DNA of 64,000 nucleotides from Timema cristinae (GCA_039000515.1 JBCFYV010000100.1:37665956-37729955), one strand, 5' to 3'; shown: positions 34,138 through 46,199, numbered from the stretch's first letter. The notes: generated by a model not told the origin, from the letters alone. Made by a program: numbers and translations.

Positions 34138-34599
34138 TACTTATAACTTAACGATCTTTCCAGGTTTGATCATCATAATATTAATATTTTATTGGAAGGT
34201 TTACTAGTAGTAAACTATTTTATATCTATTCGATGCTTTATTTTCTGCTTGCAAACCATTTTGAAGATTTAACTTTCTTAAATTGAGTGAATTGTTCTAT
34301 TTTCTAAGCCCTGAATTACTTATTGTTGATTCATTTTTGTTGGACATTATTTTTACATGTTTTATTCTGAATTAGTTTAGTCGTATATTTACAAACCCTT
34401 CTTTCCTTTGCCTCAAACAATGATAAACTAGTTTCTTACCCCCCCCCTCACCCCCCTCTCCCAATTTTGCCACATTCCAGTATATTTAAAACAAGTTTAA
34501 TTTTTAACTAAAGTGATTTTTTTTAAATAACTATCAATGCATTCATACAAGTAGTTTATTCTTTAGTTAACTGAAATATGCCTTAGTGCTGCTAGTGAC
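34138..34599. other. AT-rich stretch with a C run
   Basis: C-rich patch at 34440-34460; otherwise no feature. Confidence 0.45.
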
Positions 34600-34612
34600 T
34601 ATAAGCTACTTT

Positions 34613-34797
34613 ATTATTATTAGCACCGCGTCTTACTACCCGTTCGGGTTATACGCACTTATGCTAATGTGTAATGGTTGGGTGATTGTGAGATGAAATG
34701 AAGGACCTACAGTTTAACGTGGAATCCGAACCACGGTGGAGGCCTGGCATTCCTCACATTCACAAGATGTCTTGTCAGAGGTGAAGGAAGGGTTTGG
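34613..34797 (-). mobile_element. SINE family A, minus strand, 5'-truncated, with TSD
   Basis: Begins with reversed TAA tail and hairpin and stops at GTGAAGGAAGGGTTTGG, so the tRNA-like head is absent. Flanked by TATAAGCTACTT (34600-34611 region and 34798-34809). Confidence 0.9.
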
Positions 34798-34854
34798 TAT
34801 AAGCTACTTAATCTATCTAATCGATTAAAATGTGTTGAGGATGAATATTGACAA

Positions 34855-35155
34855 ACTATGTTCGTAAACACCTAAAAACCTATCTTAAGCTAATTCTATA
34901 CAGTCCACCTCATTACACGCTTGCTATTTCAAATCCACGTTAATGTTTTTTTCTACAATCTGCGCCTAGGTCTCTCCACTGGTCTCTTCCCATTAGGTTT
35001 ACCATATCTGGTGATGCGTGCAGGATATGTAACTCCAAATTATGTAACCTCCTTCACACACACTATTATTTTAATCTCCTTTTGGACCAAATATTTTCCT
35101 AAGTACTTTTTTTTTTTAAAAGATTCCCTAAATATCTTCACGAAAGGATTCACTT
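34855..35155 (-). pseudogene. LINE 3' relic, minus strand
   Basis: CCTATCTTAAGCTAATTCTA, CAGTCCACCTCATTACACGC, CTCTTCCCATTAGGTTTACC and TTTTGGACCAAATATTTTCC match the LINE 3' relics at 11031-11560 and 24880-25213. No usable frame. Confidence 0.65.
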
Positions 35156-37395
35156 AGCGTTTTAAATAGTTAGGAGATATTATACACGGCTGGGTAATGA
35201 ACTCTGACCACCTGGCTCAGTCAAGTACATCTTAACGGAATATTAGTCCTTAACCTACTACTATTGACTTAGTCATGTACAGGTATGGTCTATATCAGGG
35301 TCACGTAACGGTCATGGCTCTTGCTAGGTTTTGATCCACTCCTTTATGTATGTAGTTGATTCACCTAGACGATGAGCTTTATATATATATAAAACCACCT
35401 TAAATAATCGTCTGGTTAACCATCTTAATTTGTGGAAAGAACGCAGTCTCTTAGAAATTTTCATATGTAAATTTTTTTTTAAGTGAACTATAGATGCCGC
35501 ATCAACGAAAAAATAAACATTCACACGGTTATTTTCATACGTTCATATTATAATGAGGTAAAAACTGTTAAAAGAAAAACATAATTTAAAAATATATATT
35601 TGGTGTGAAAGTTTTGACTGCTAAAAGCCAAAAGCCCTGGTTTCGGTTCCCGCGTTCAGGTGCTATTTTTATATTTATATAATATATAAATGAAGCTTGT
35701 TCTTTATATGCACTATTTGTATCAATGCCTTTCTTTGGAATCACTTGTAGTTATTAATAAAATGGCACAGTGGGCGTTTTAGAAAATATATAATATATAT
35801 TTTTTTACAGAAGGTATTAGCTTTTGTTTTTATAATTAATATAAGCAGTATTAATTCTATTGATACTGACTATAAAAAGTGACAGATGCATATTACATGA
35901 TTAATTTCTGATGAAAGAACACATGAAAGTGGTTTTAGTACCGTATTAACTTGTCAGATACGGACGTGACTTTCCTATCTTTTTGTTTATTACCAGGGAC
36001 CGGATGTCATGCAATTCATTTTTTTTTCGTCACTAACAATGCTCATAAGTACATACTCTGTTTATGATCCCCTTGTTGTAGAAATGCACATCTGATAGGT
36101 TTTTAAATTTTTAATATAAGGTAATATTTTCTTTGCGTTATTTTTAGTTAATTTTTAGACATTTTAAATGTATTTTTTAGTAATTTTTAGGCATATGAGT
36201 TTCTTATGGCATTATTGTTGAATAGTGTAACAATATTTGTGCCTGATCTACCCCAGTATCCTTAAAATAAACTCGCGGTTCACACGGTGAAATGTGAACA
36301 GCCCACGATCCTCCCAGGTCACGCGGGCCCTACACTACAATATATTTTTTTTTTTAATATTCTCAATATTTTATAAATGCTTAGAGATTTCATTTTTCAG
36401 CACAAAGTTGTTGGAGTAATAATATAATAGCTATGTATCTTCTTTGCTTTTACGTTTCTAAAATAGCTCGTACTAATTATAATCAAGTTTAAAAGTGGAT
36501 ATCTACGAGAATGAATAAAAAAAAAAGACTCTAGCGCTCAGGTGGCGATATACCAAATGTAGAATATCAATTTAAATAGAACGACTATAATAAGATAGTT
36601 AGTTTGAGAAACAGATAAAGTTTTTATATACAAAAATTATTAGAGTTGAAATTAAATTTAGAGTCCGAAACAAAAATCGCCATAGTTACGAATTTGATAC
36701 ATAATACAAGTTTTATCCAGCCATTGTCCAGGTCGATGACAATGGTCCGTCGTCCATCACAGATGGAAAGATGGTCAATTTTGGCTTATATGTGTAGCCA
36801 TTATATAGGAGTTTCATTGCATAAAAGGGGGGGGGGGGGGACAGAGAAACACACTCTAGGTGACGTCAACGATGTCTTTTAACGGTCACGTACACCTTTG
36901 TTTACAAGCTCTATTGGACTATCAGCTAATTTCTCCAATCATCCGATGTTTTATTAGTGGTTCTTCTTCCAATCACCTGAGGTCAGGTACGTAGTCATCT
37001 CCTTGTTGCCCTCGAACTTACACAGCTCATTATTCGCCAGTTGAAAACGGAGTGCCGGGACATCTTGTTAACGCTTCGTTTCTCGCTTGACCCACTCATC
37101 GTTTTTAGTACGCCCGGTGTAGGCCAGCCTTGCAGGCTACTAGTGTAAGCAGAATCATTTGGTAAGTACACAAACAAACTATTAACATAGAATTGGATTT
37201 TGTAGTGAAATTTATTGTCCAGCATTATTTTATCATGTCTTGTTAACCTACATGAACAACAGAGATTAATACTATTGTAGGGATCCTAATAGAGTTGTAC
37301 TTATTAGAGCGGGTAGTATGATTTACTGTGACACATGCGTTTACGTCATCGTGGCTCGGGGTCCTATTGTAACATTTTACAACGTAATGTTACAT
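35156..37395. other. Mostly unexplained stretch with small repeat relics
   Basis: 35620-35680 carries a fragment of the tRNA-like end seen at 16534-17142 (CTGGTTTCGGTTCCCGCG; CAGGTGCTATTTTTAT). 35848-35905 is a short reversed family G copy. A G run sits at 36828-36840. 36980-37160 is GC-balanced with a candidate donor GTAAGTAC at 37163, but no recognisable protein. Confidence 0.4.
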
Positions 37396-37685
37396 TATTA
37401 TTATTATTATTATTATTACCGCGTCTTACTATCCGTTCGGGTTATACTCTCTTACGCTAATGTGTTTCGGGTAGTTGATTGTGAGATGAAATGGAGAACC
37501 TACAGTCTAACGTGGGATCTGAACCACGGTGGAATTCCATAGATTTACAAATTGTGATTAATACACGTCGTGTCTTAGGTAAAGGAAGGGTTTGGCAATC
37601 AGATAAATCTGTGCCGGGACTGAGGATGGAACCCCGGATCCCCAAAACAGAAGTCTGACACCTTACCACTAGACTGCCAGGTCAC
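37396..37685 (-). mobile_element. SINE family A, minus strand
   Basis: Long reversed TAA tail, hairpin ATCCGTTCGGGT, the GTGATTAATACACGT body insertion and head (GGATGGAACCCCGG; ACTAGACTGCCAGGTCACC). Diverged relative to other copies. Confidence 0.85.
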
Positions 37686-37835
37686 CACCTAGAAGAAAAA
37701 AGTCTGATAGATTGACGATTGAGTGCTCTACCACTTGACCACTGCAACAATATTATGGTCTAAACTAATTTATTCGTTGATTTATATTTTATTTACATTT
37801 CCTGTTTTCAAAAACCCCATTTGCCTAATATATTA

Positions 37836-38070
37836 GCACCATGTCTTACTACCCACCCGAGCTATAGGCCTACGTAGGAACTAATTATGCTAATGTGTTA
37901 GAGATGTTGAAGGTTGAATTTATAGAAAGTGTATACTCACTTGCGCAGAGAGAGAGAAGGAAAACTCAGTACAGCTGACAGGGATTCGAACCTAAATCTC
38001 TTTTTATCGGCAGTTAGGTCTATTGCAAGAGTAATGCTTTAGAGTTTAGACCACGCCACCACCGAAGCGG
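37836..38070 (-). mobile_element. SINE family C, minus strand
   Basis: Starts AGCACCATGTCTTACTACCC, body AGAGATGTTGAAGGTTGAA, head GACAGGGATTCGAACC and GCCACCACCGAAGCGGG. The tail hairpin is partly degraded (ACCCGAGCTAT). Confidence 0.8.
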
Positions 38071-38676
38071 GTCAGTAATGTAATTAATGTATGGGTATAA
38101 ACCAATCGGTTATTAAGATGTGGTGAAATAAAAATTTAAAAAGTGTTGTGTTAGGGATTTTCTCACGTCCATCGGACTATATTTGCAAAAGTCATGCAAG
38201 GTACCAGGCGCTACTAATATCTCCGCGCCACGGCGCCGTGTTACCGGCGTCTTTATTTTATAGCCCATGGCTGTTCACGGTAAGTAACGGACACAATACG
38301 GAGCCCCGTTGGAATATTTTTATAACGCCTCGTTGCATTCGGATGTTTCCTTTTTATTTCTTTATTTTTCACAAACCATGAAATGTAGAACCCTCTTCCC
38401 TCTTTACCACCAGCAGCTTTTTTTTTTAAATAGATAGTTACCGGCTCTAGGACCATTTATGGGTACACAATTGTTTTGATAACGTTTTTAAGGGGTTTGC
38501 TAATAAGTTATATAAATATTTTTATGGGTGGGTAGGAAAAAATGTTTTTTTGTTTTAGATATTTTAAAATGCTGTACATAATATGGGTGTCATTATTAAT
38601 GTATTTGTAATTATTTTCAATTTATTAAAGTATCCATATGTGTTAATATACATTTATTAATTAAATTTAAACGTTA
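38071..38676. other. Stretch without recognised features
   Basis: Somewhat GC-richer at 38160-38300. Overlapping frames on opposite strands (38148-38381, 38253-38456) have no recognisable motif. Confidence 0.35.
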
Positions 38677-38932
38677 CCCGCTTCGGTGGCCACGTGGGCT
38701 AACCCGCTAGTCTCGTATTGGGACTAAATTGCCGAAGACGGGGAGATCGGGACTTGTTCCCAGTTGGGTATACTGAGGGTGGTTTTCATAAATAGTTTTA
38801 CACTCTCCCTCCACGCAAATGTGGATGCAGTTATTTCCTCTTAAATAAGCTTTCCTAATCACTAACCCATTAGTGTAATTATTTCACAGTTATATTACCT
38901 GAACAGGTATTAAAACAGGGTGCTAAAAAAAA
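38677..38932 (+). mobile_element. SINE family B/C intermediate, plus strand
   Basis: Head CGCTTCGGTGGCCACGTGGG, GACGGGGAGATCGGGACTTG and body CTCTCCCTCCACGCAAATGT. The tail reads ATTACCTGAACAGGTATTAA, with the hairpin kept as ACCTGAACAGGT through compensating change. Confidence 0.8.
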
Positions 38933-39297
38933 TTACAAAATGTTATATTAAAAGAAAAAAGTATTTTCCTTTCGCTTGTTTTCTTTATTAACTAATTATT
39001 AATAATTTACATTTTTGTATATCTAAGCACCCAAAATCTCCGAACTATTAACGATAGGAACCTCCTGACCTCCAAATCACTCTTATAATATTTGGTAAAT
39101 AGTTATTTTAATTAATTTCAAATTTTAAATAAACCAAGATCGGTGCTTGTCCAACATCCCGTATTCTATTCTCAACAAGGATCCACACCATTGTGTAAAA
39201 AGATTATCCTATTCACGTTAAATTTCAAATTAAAATGATGGGTTCTTGTTTTGTATATTTTAATTGGAATTGTACTAAGACAAACCGCTAGTTTCTA
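38933..39297. other. AT-rich stretch without features
   Basis: No signal recognised. Confidence 0.4.
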
Positions 39298-39665
39298 TTA
39301 AAATGCGGCAGAAGGGAGCACAGTATGTTTACAGTTTTTGTAGAATTGAAATCTTTTGGCCAAAATAAATCAAATATCTCTCCAATAGCAACATAGAGTT
39401 TAGTTTTCTGCACATGCTAATATCAACAGATCTTGAATATCTATCAAAGGTGTTCTGGAATTTTGTCAAAACTTTTTAAATTAAGAGAAAAAATTTTGGC
39501 CAAAGTCCTCAACACCTTTAATAGATGTTCAAGATCTGATGATAATAGCATGTGCAGAAAACTACTCTATGTTGCTATTGGAGAGATATTTGATTTATTT
39601 TGGCCAAAAAATATCAATTCTATTAAACTGTAAAAATACTTGTGCTCCCTTCTGCCGCACCTTAA
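39298..39665. mobile_element. TTAA-flanked palindromic MITE
   Basis: TTAA at 39298-39301 and 39662-39665. Left end ATGCGGCAGAAGGGAGCAC, right end GTGCTCCCTTCTGCCGCACC; centre AACTTTTTAAATTAAGAG. A plus frame across it is incidental. Confidence 0.9.
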
Positions 39666-40349
39666 AATCAATTAGCTATATATTATATAACGTGATTTAG
39701 ACTCTAATAATAACGCTTAAATTCCTAGAAGTTAAATGTATGCTAAATTTTCTCAAACTATTTAATCGAAGAAAGTTTTGGAAAAAAGATCGTTATTAAT
39801 TTTCTTTACTAAGAATTTTTATAATTGAAGTTAAGTTTGTTTTTAATTTTTAATTGAGAGTTTCAACCTGCAGTTCTTAAACACATATTTGCACATTACT
39901 TACAAACTAAATTAACCTGGTCCAATAATCCTTATACAACATTCCTGGCTATAGGGAAGAATCCTTAAACCAAATAGCAAAAATACATCAGTGGCAATCC
40001 TTTATGGTAAACAACGGATAAAAATGATTATTTTGTCATGTGGACCAGGCTTAGAACAAGTTATAAGCATAATGGTGTAAACATTGACTTAAGCATTCTG
40101 TAATATATGTGTAATTGAGAGTGTACTTGTAAGTAAAATGTAGCAAAACTGTAACATTATTTAATATTATTTCAATCTACAATATTATAGATGTTTTAGT
40201 TGTTTGTAATCTTTTACTGCTAAAATAAAAATCATTTAACATTATTTTTTATTAAAAATATACCCTGGACTTGTGGTTGATAGCCCCTAACAATTTGGTG
40301 AAGGTGATTGACATAATTAAGATACCTGATAGGAATATCTTTGAGGCGT
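39666..40349. other. AT-rich stretch without features
   Basis: No gene or repeat identified. Confidence 0.45.
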
Positions 40350-40361
40350 TATTTCTTTAAA

Positions 40362-40648
40362 AGGGTTACCTGGTGGTCTAGGGGTAAGGTGTCGGACTTC
40401 TGTGCTGGCAGCCAGAGTTCAATCCTCGGTCCCGGCACAGATTTATCTGATTACCAAACCCTTCCTTCACCTCTAACAAGATATCTTGTGAATATGAGGA
40501 GTGCCAGGTCTCCACCGTGGTTCGGATTCCACGTTAAACTGTAGGTCCTCCATTTCATTTCATCTCACAATCGTCCAACCATTACACATTAGCGTAAGTG
40601 CGTATAACCCGAACGGGTAGTAAGACGCGGTGCTAATAATAATAATAA
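40362..40648 (+). mobile_element. SINE family A, plus strand, with 12-bp TSD
   Basis: Complete head, body, hairpin ACCCGAACGGGT and TAA tail. Flanked by TATTTCTTTAAA at 40350-40361 and 40649-40660. Confidence 0.95.
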
Positions 40649-40866
40649 TATTTCTTTAAACTTAACTGTAGCATTTCCGAGAAGATTCGGATTGAATCTT
40701 AGTGGGGCCATAATTATTTTGGGGTGCGGAAATAGAGAAAATATTATAAACGAAGCTTCTGATTAAAATTATTCCAGCAGCTACTAGCCCAAAACTATTC
40801 TCAAACTCATGGACAATAGTACATTAAAACCATCACCGGTAGTCATGCAGTATAAGGCGTCAGACA

Positions 40867-41300
40867 TTCCGTTTACCCTGAAAAGTAGCAATATAACCTT
40901 GTTGGATTACACTATGGCCCTATCTTATAAGCTGTACCATAATGTTATTATTATTTTATTATTTTATATTATTATTAGCACCACGTCTTACTACCCGTTC
41001 GGTTTGTACGCACTTACGCTAATGTGTAATGGTAGGGTGATTGTGAGATGAAATGAAGGACCTTCAGTTTAACGTGGAATCCGAACCACGGTGGCGGCCT
41101 GGCATTCCCCACATTCACAAGATGTCTTGTCAGAGGTGAAGGAAGGGTTTGTTAATCAGATAAAACTGTGCCGGGACCGAGGATTGAACCCCGGCCGCCA
41201 GCACAGAAGTCTGACACCTTACCCCTAGACCACCATGTCACCCACTGTACCATAGTGGATTCAAGGCAATGTAAGTAAGCTTATCTTTCAGGGTAAACGA
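40867..41300. mobile_element. Small MITE interrupted by a SINE
   Basis: CGTTTACCCTGAAAAG at 40869 and CTTTCAGGGTAAACG at about 41286 are inverted ends. With the SINE at 40942-41243 removed, the element is only about 120 bp. The interior TTGGATTACACTATGGCC is also found at 23620. Confidence 0.65.
40942..41243 (-). mobile_element. SINE family A, minus strand, with TSD
   Basis: Full reversed copy with TTA microsatellite tail. Flanked by CTGTACCATA at 40932-40941 and 41244-41253. Confidence 0.95.
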
Positions 41301-41582
41301 AAAGTACGTTATTTCACTTTGGGTTTCTCAGACATGTGATTTATCAGATTCGTTTCACGCAAAGGTGGGTTAGTTTCCGCTAAAACAAATTTCATCATCC
41401 CTGTACCATAGAATAAGAATGTAAATATCCCTAGTGTTAAAACGTATCAACTGAATTAATGCAGGGTACATATTTTTAAATAACAGTGCACAAAATGAAA
41501 TTCGAAAAAATATTGTATCATGTTCAAACCACATCTACAGTCCAATTTTTATATGAAGGGCCTTATCTGAAATCTATAAATG

Positions 41583-41634
41583 TTGCTAGATCTACTTTCA
41601 TATATTAATACGTCAGGTCGTGTGATCTACAGCT
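41583..41634 (+). repeat. Family G copy, left part (split)
   Basis: TTAATACGTCAGGTCGTGTG and ATCTACAGCTGTGAC, the first half of the repeat; the second half resumes at 42645 after SINE and hAT insertions. Confidence 0.65.
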
Positions 41635-42385
41635 GTGACTCGTCTTACTACCTGTTCACATTGTACACCTATGTACCAATTACGCTAATGAGTCAGAGGT
41701 GAGGAAGGTTTAATTTAAGTGGAAGTGTACTCTCATTTGCTTGGAGGTAGAGTGGAAACCAGCTTTGGAAAAATTAACCCGACTCCGATAGTCTAACACT
41801 AGGGTGCCGCCTTAGACCAGGGGTGTGCAAACTTAGGTAAAGAAGAACAAAAAACTGGGGGGAGGGGGGGCAGAAACTTTAATTTAATAATTTTTTACTT
41901 AAAAATTAAGTTTTTAAATTATAAATTAATTTTTAAAAATACACATACTAGGCTGACATAAATAAGTTTATTTGCATTGAGAATGTATTCCAATCATAAA
42001 TATTTTAGTGGCTTAATAGTATGTTCTAAAGTTCGTTGAGAAGATTTATATGATGGTGTGTGAGATGAGTTAAACCGTGAGGAGGTGATTCTCAAACGAG
42101 AAGACAGATGCTCATCAGTAAGTCAGTTTTTAAGATTACTTTTCCCAAGTTTAATGATTGAAAACACTAGTTCGCATGTATACGAGAATGCAAAATTGCT
42201 CTATTTACCAATTATGATAATGTGAATTTTTGCATGTTTTTTTTTTTAATGTACTTTTGTGGTATTTAAAAAAAGACTGCCTCTCAGTGCAACATATTTC
42301 AATTATTTATCTCGGGGCCATCTTTGACCCGAAGGCCCTAGTTTGTCCATCCCTGCCTTAGAACATGCAGCCGCCGAAGGAAATT
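41635..42385 (-). mobile_element. SINE family C, minus strand, split by a hAT element
   Basis: 41635-41817 carries tail and body (CTTACTACCTGTTCACATTG; TCAGAGGTGAGGAAGG; TTAACCCGACTCCGATAGTC) and 42356-42385 carries the rest of the head (CCTTAGAACATGCAGCCGCC). The hAT landed in CCTTAGAC. Confidence 0.85.
41818..42355. mobile_element. hAT-type element, 538 bp, 8-bp TSD
   Basis: Ends CAGGGGTGTGCAAACTTAGG and (reversed) CAGGGATGGACAAACTAGGG. Target duplications CCTTAGAC (41810-41817) and CCTTAGAA (42356-42363) match at 7 of 8. No transposase; non-autonomous. Confidence 0.9.
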
Positions 42386-42404
42386 ACACCAGACACGTTT
42401 AATT

Positions 42405-42644
42405 AATTTATTTATTTAGCATTGTGTCTTAGTCCCCGTTTGTGTTATACGCAAATGGGTTAGAATTGAGATGGTTGAATTTAGAGTAAATGAACCCGCA
42501 TTTGTTTGGAGGGATAGTGGAAAACCATTTAGGATAAACCTCCTCCAGTCCACCCGACCGAGATTCGAACCTCATCTCCCCATCCTCGGCAGTTTAGCTC
42601 AACATGAAACAAGCGCGCTAGCTAACTACGCCACTGAGGCGAGT
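42405..42644 (-). mobile_element. SINE family B, minus strand
   Basis: Reversed body (TGAACCCGCATTTGTTTGGA) and head (CCGAGATTCGAACCTC; GCTAGCTAACTACGCCACTG). The shared hairpin is degraded to CCCGTTTGTGT. Confidence 0.85.
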
Positions 42645-42745
42645 TTCATATTACCAATACCTATAAAATAGCACTATTAAAATGGTAGAACGTTTTCACT
42701 GTTGGCCGTAAAAAATATATTTCTATTTTCTAAAAGATTCTTCTT
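42645..42745 (+). repeat. Family G copy, right part (split)
   Basis: TACCAATACCTATAAAATAG, CACTGTTGGCCGTAAAAAAT and TAAAAGATTCTTCTTATGAA match 53873-54030; continues 41583-41634. Confidence 0.65.
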
Positions 42746-43566
42746 ATGAAAATTGGATGGTACTTTTAATTGTTTGCGTAATCCATCCCAGTCGTGTAAA
42801 TCAATTATTTTTCTTTCATGCGCTGTTGTTAAAGTAAAAAAAAAAAAAAGCTATTGGTATCAGTTGTATACTTCCTCTTTATGTAACCAGGCACCCGGAA
42901 TATCGACTTTCCTCCAATCGAACCCCTGATCCGTCCCCTCTACCCGCCCCCCCCCTCGCACCACTTCATCTCCCTGTCGCTTCCTATGACCTCCGTAGAC
43001 GACAAGGAGGAGGTGTAAGGGGGAAGGGGAGCTGACCAGACTCCTCTTGTGGCGGGAAGATGCATCCAACTGATTTATTGGAGTCTACATTCAATAAGCT
43101 TCCAATAAACATTTGCCGCCGCGAGTAGGTAATAGTTTTACTTTTCCTTCACTGTGAAATGCTTTATTAGATTTTCACGTCCAAGATACAAGAAGGTCTA
43201 GTCATTTCCTAAAAAGGTTTACAAGTGGGCCTTGAGTAATTGTTTTTTAACGTTATCTTTGTTTATTTGTTGGTAAACTTCTAACGTTCTTTATTGAATA
43301 AAACTTTTGTTCTAAAATAAATCTTGTTTGTAACCTTCCTTTAACTTTTCCATTGATGGGGAAAAAACATGTTGAACGTATTTATTTATGTTTAAGAAAT
43401 TAACTCGTTAAGACTTTAAATACAGCCGTATTTTTTGTGTAACAAAAAAATAATACAGACGGTCCCGAGAATTGTTTATTTAAAACAAAAAGTTTATCAA
43501 TCCAGAGTGAACAAATCACCTCAAAATAACACATCAAATAATAAAAATTAATTTAAATCTCGCTTG
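42746..43566. other. Stretch without recognised genes
   Basis: A C/T-rich patch at 42900-43040 gives a minus frame without recognisable motif. The rest is AT-rich. Confidence 0.4.
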
Positions 43567-43878
43567 CAGTCTTACACTTAACATAAGCGGCTAAACTTTG
43601 GGAAGTGGATCAATTAAACTAACTCAAAATATATTTTGGAGATTAACTGGTTTTCGCTTTCATTTCGCGCAAACAGCAAAAAAAAAAAAAAAAAAAAAAT
43701 GTTATTTATTTTGTTCAAATTGACGGCCTCCAGCCCGGATACAAGCATTCGCACATATCAGTGACAGGACGAGTGTCTGACCGACATTGTCCGACTGTTG
43801 TTTCTAAGCACAATTTGCGTTACCCTTTGTCGAAATGATTGAAGGTCATTAAAAGGCACTTCTGTACCGCCACCCTTA

Positions 43879-43880
<2 letters not shown>

Positions 43881-43920
<40 letters not shown>

Positions 43921-44181
43921 GCACCGCGTCTTACTACCCGTTCGGTTATACGCACTTACACTAATGTGTAATGGTAGGGTGATTGTGAAATTAAATGAAG
44001 GACCTACAGTTTAACGTGGAATCCGAACCACGGTGGAGGCCTGGCATTCCCCACATTCACAAGATGTCTTGTCAGAGGTGAAGGAAAGGTTTGGTAATCA
44101 GATAAATCTGTGCCGGGACCGAAGATTGAACCCCGGCCGCCAGCACAGAAGTCTGACACCTTACCCCTAGACCGCCAGGTC
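43881..44181 (-). mobile_element. SINE family A, minus strand, 15-bp TSD
   Basis: Full reversed copy with a long TTA tail. Flanked by ACCGCCACCCTTATC at 43866-43880 and 44182-44196, exact over 15 bp. Removing it restores the mariner reading frame. The asparagine run predicted across it comes from the microsatellite. Confidence 0.95.
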
Positions 44182-44229
44182 ACCGCCACCCTTATCCTCT
44201 GATAAATAAGGGCTGGCGCACATATACAC

Positions 44230-45783
44230 AAAAAAAAAAAAAAATACAACAAATGATAAATTTCAGAGGAGCCTATAGGACAACATATGGTGTGTATGCC
44301 TTTCTCTCTGGCTTATACGACATTTTGTTTCCATGAACTCTCCATAATTATTATTTGTTGAATAGATACTTAGAGCAAAAGGGGGTAGAGGTCGAGAAAC
44401 TCTTTAAAAGTTAACTTATTAACCTATAATTTGTTAATGAAAAGATTGCATGAAGTAAACGAACGTATGTTTATTTAGAAAAATAACAATTAATATTGGT
44501 AAATATAAATAACAAAGAATAAAGATATTTATATATAAAATATGAATATTGGGTTATACCCATAATATCAATGTTGTCATTACAACACGTGTTCCAATAC
44601 GACCAAAAGAATACCACAATGTTTATTCTATGGCCCCTCAGGGTCTCCGCGGCAACCCGCAATACAACAAATAACAAACCAAGCCACAACAGGCCAACAG
44701 TCCGCATAACAATAGAAAAAAAGTTTTTTTAAAACTTAACAAGAAAATATCATTATTGCCAAACGTCTCCCAGAAATCAAAATTTACCATAGCACAAGGG
44801 AGATAGTCCACAATTAAATAACAATATAATAAATGCAAAAAATTACACAGCCGGACGGGTATAACATATCCCACCTCAGATAGGCAACACGCCATACGTA
44901 GCCTTACGATGACATACAAAACTAACGTTCACCAAAAGTGACAATCACTTATAAAGCCAGATGGGCTATAAAAGGATTCCTAAAAATATTAATAGTATGT
45001 CTCAAAATGCATCTTATGCCGTGCCTGGTATACCTTTCCTACTGATATATCATTATTCAAAAATGATATAACAGCAAATTATTTCATGTACCATTAAATA
45101 AATTATAAAAATCCCTCGTGTGTCCAGAAGGGACATTTGTTTGCCTTTACCAAAAAATCTATAAATCCAATTCATAATGATATGTCATATCTATAATGAC
45201 TATTTAAATTTTAATTAAATCAATATTGCGAGTCCAAAAATATAATTTTGAAATATAAAGGCCGAAATAGAATTTGTACCTTAGCATCATCCTATCCTAG
45301 TATGTCTCTCACGACACGGTTGAATCAAGAAGTCAAATATTATGCGAATAACACCAGTATATAAATGATTATTTTCTGAGAGGAGGGGGAAAAGAGGGGA
45401 ACTAGAACATAGTAGAAAACATACACACAGACCAGAGGGAAGGGATAGCAATTCATGAAAGAACATTCTATACCTTTGGAGACGCGACCAAAATATCACA
45501 TTTTCATCACTAGGTCACTTCCACGTCACTCTCTTCCCATGATGCATTGGGCGGGCTCACGCCCAGTCCAGCACGCCCTTCACTCGTTTCAGTTTTAAAT
45601 CAACACTTCGACGTGGATGTAGTGCTCGCGGGGGGAGAGTCGTGTGAGAATAAGAATATACGGTGAATGGGGCTTTTGGTGAGTAGATTCCACTGTTTAT
45701 CCTTGGTATTGTTAGAATAGTATTCATTAGCTCGTTTAATCTCCTTTTCTTGTAATGTTTATTTCAATAAACGTTACACTTAA
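44230..45783. mobile_element. Unclassified 1.55 kb insertion
   Basis: It interrupts the mariner relic exactly between KQKV and YMCAS, with TACAC on both sides (44225-44229, 45784-45788). It starts with an A run, has a TATAAAAG box at about 44967, a GC-richer part (45530-45660) and AATAAA near 45766. No intact protein is seen; minus frames at 44638-44919 and 45287-45499 are unrecognised. It could be a solo LTR, a processed transcript or a DNA element. Confidence 0.55.
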
Positions 45784-46199
45784 TACACTTTTTGCTTCAG
45801 AGCTCCCCATACATAAAAAAAATAATGGCGTTAAATCAGGTGAACGTGGAGGCTAAGCCACAGATCCGGCACGACCGATCCATCTTCCGGGAAAATAAAT
45901 ATTAAATCATTCTGAGGACCTCTGCGGAAAAACGTGGTTTTTATTTATTTTCTTGCTGTTTGCGGAAAAGGAAGCTAAAACAAACAAATCTCCAAAATAC
46001 ATTTTCGAGTTAGTTTTTTGATTCACTAAAACTTCCAAAAGTTTAACCGTTTAACCTGGGAACACCCTGTGTACAAGTGGGTAAAATTTTAGATTCTACA
46101 ATTTTTCGTTCACTTACTTTGATTACCGGTTCAGGTATTGTTTCTAGATTCTAAATAAACCTAGTCCAGCGTAAATTTGACACGGTATGTAATTGCCCT

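Larger units (their letters stand above)
43567..46069 (-). pseudogene. mariner/IS630-like transposon relic, twice interrupted
   Basis: Minus-strand coding pieces: WIGRAGSVA, a stop, then PPRSPDLTPL (45830-45890, around the third catalytic Asp), WGALKQKVY (about 45785-45815), then after a gap YMCASPYLSEDKGGG and PFNDLQSFRQRVTQ (to 43800), and finally NACIRAGGRQFEQNK with a stop near 43716. This is the C-terminal third of a Tc1/mariner-type DDE transposase; the N-terminal DNA-binding part and first catalytic Asp are deleted. Subterminal inverted repeats (43590-43690 against 45940-46040) and right-end CAGGGTGTTCCC (reversed) support element ends, but the left end is degraded. A SINE and an unknown 1.55 kb insertion split it. 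Confidence 0.8.

Noticed and set aside
36981..37165. Plus-strand exon between an AG and a GTAAGTAC donor
   Set aside because: The frame has a stop before the donor, and the translation (VRSHLLVALELTQL...) is unrecognised; chance splice-like signals are common.
43758..43955. Minus frame starting with a long asparagine run
   Set aside because: The run is the TTA microsatellite tail of a SINE; only the part after it is transposase, reported under the mariner relic.
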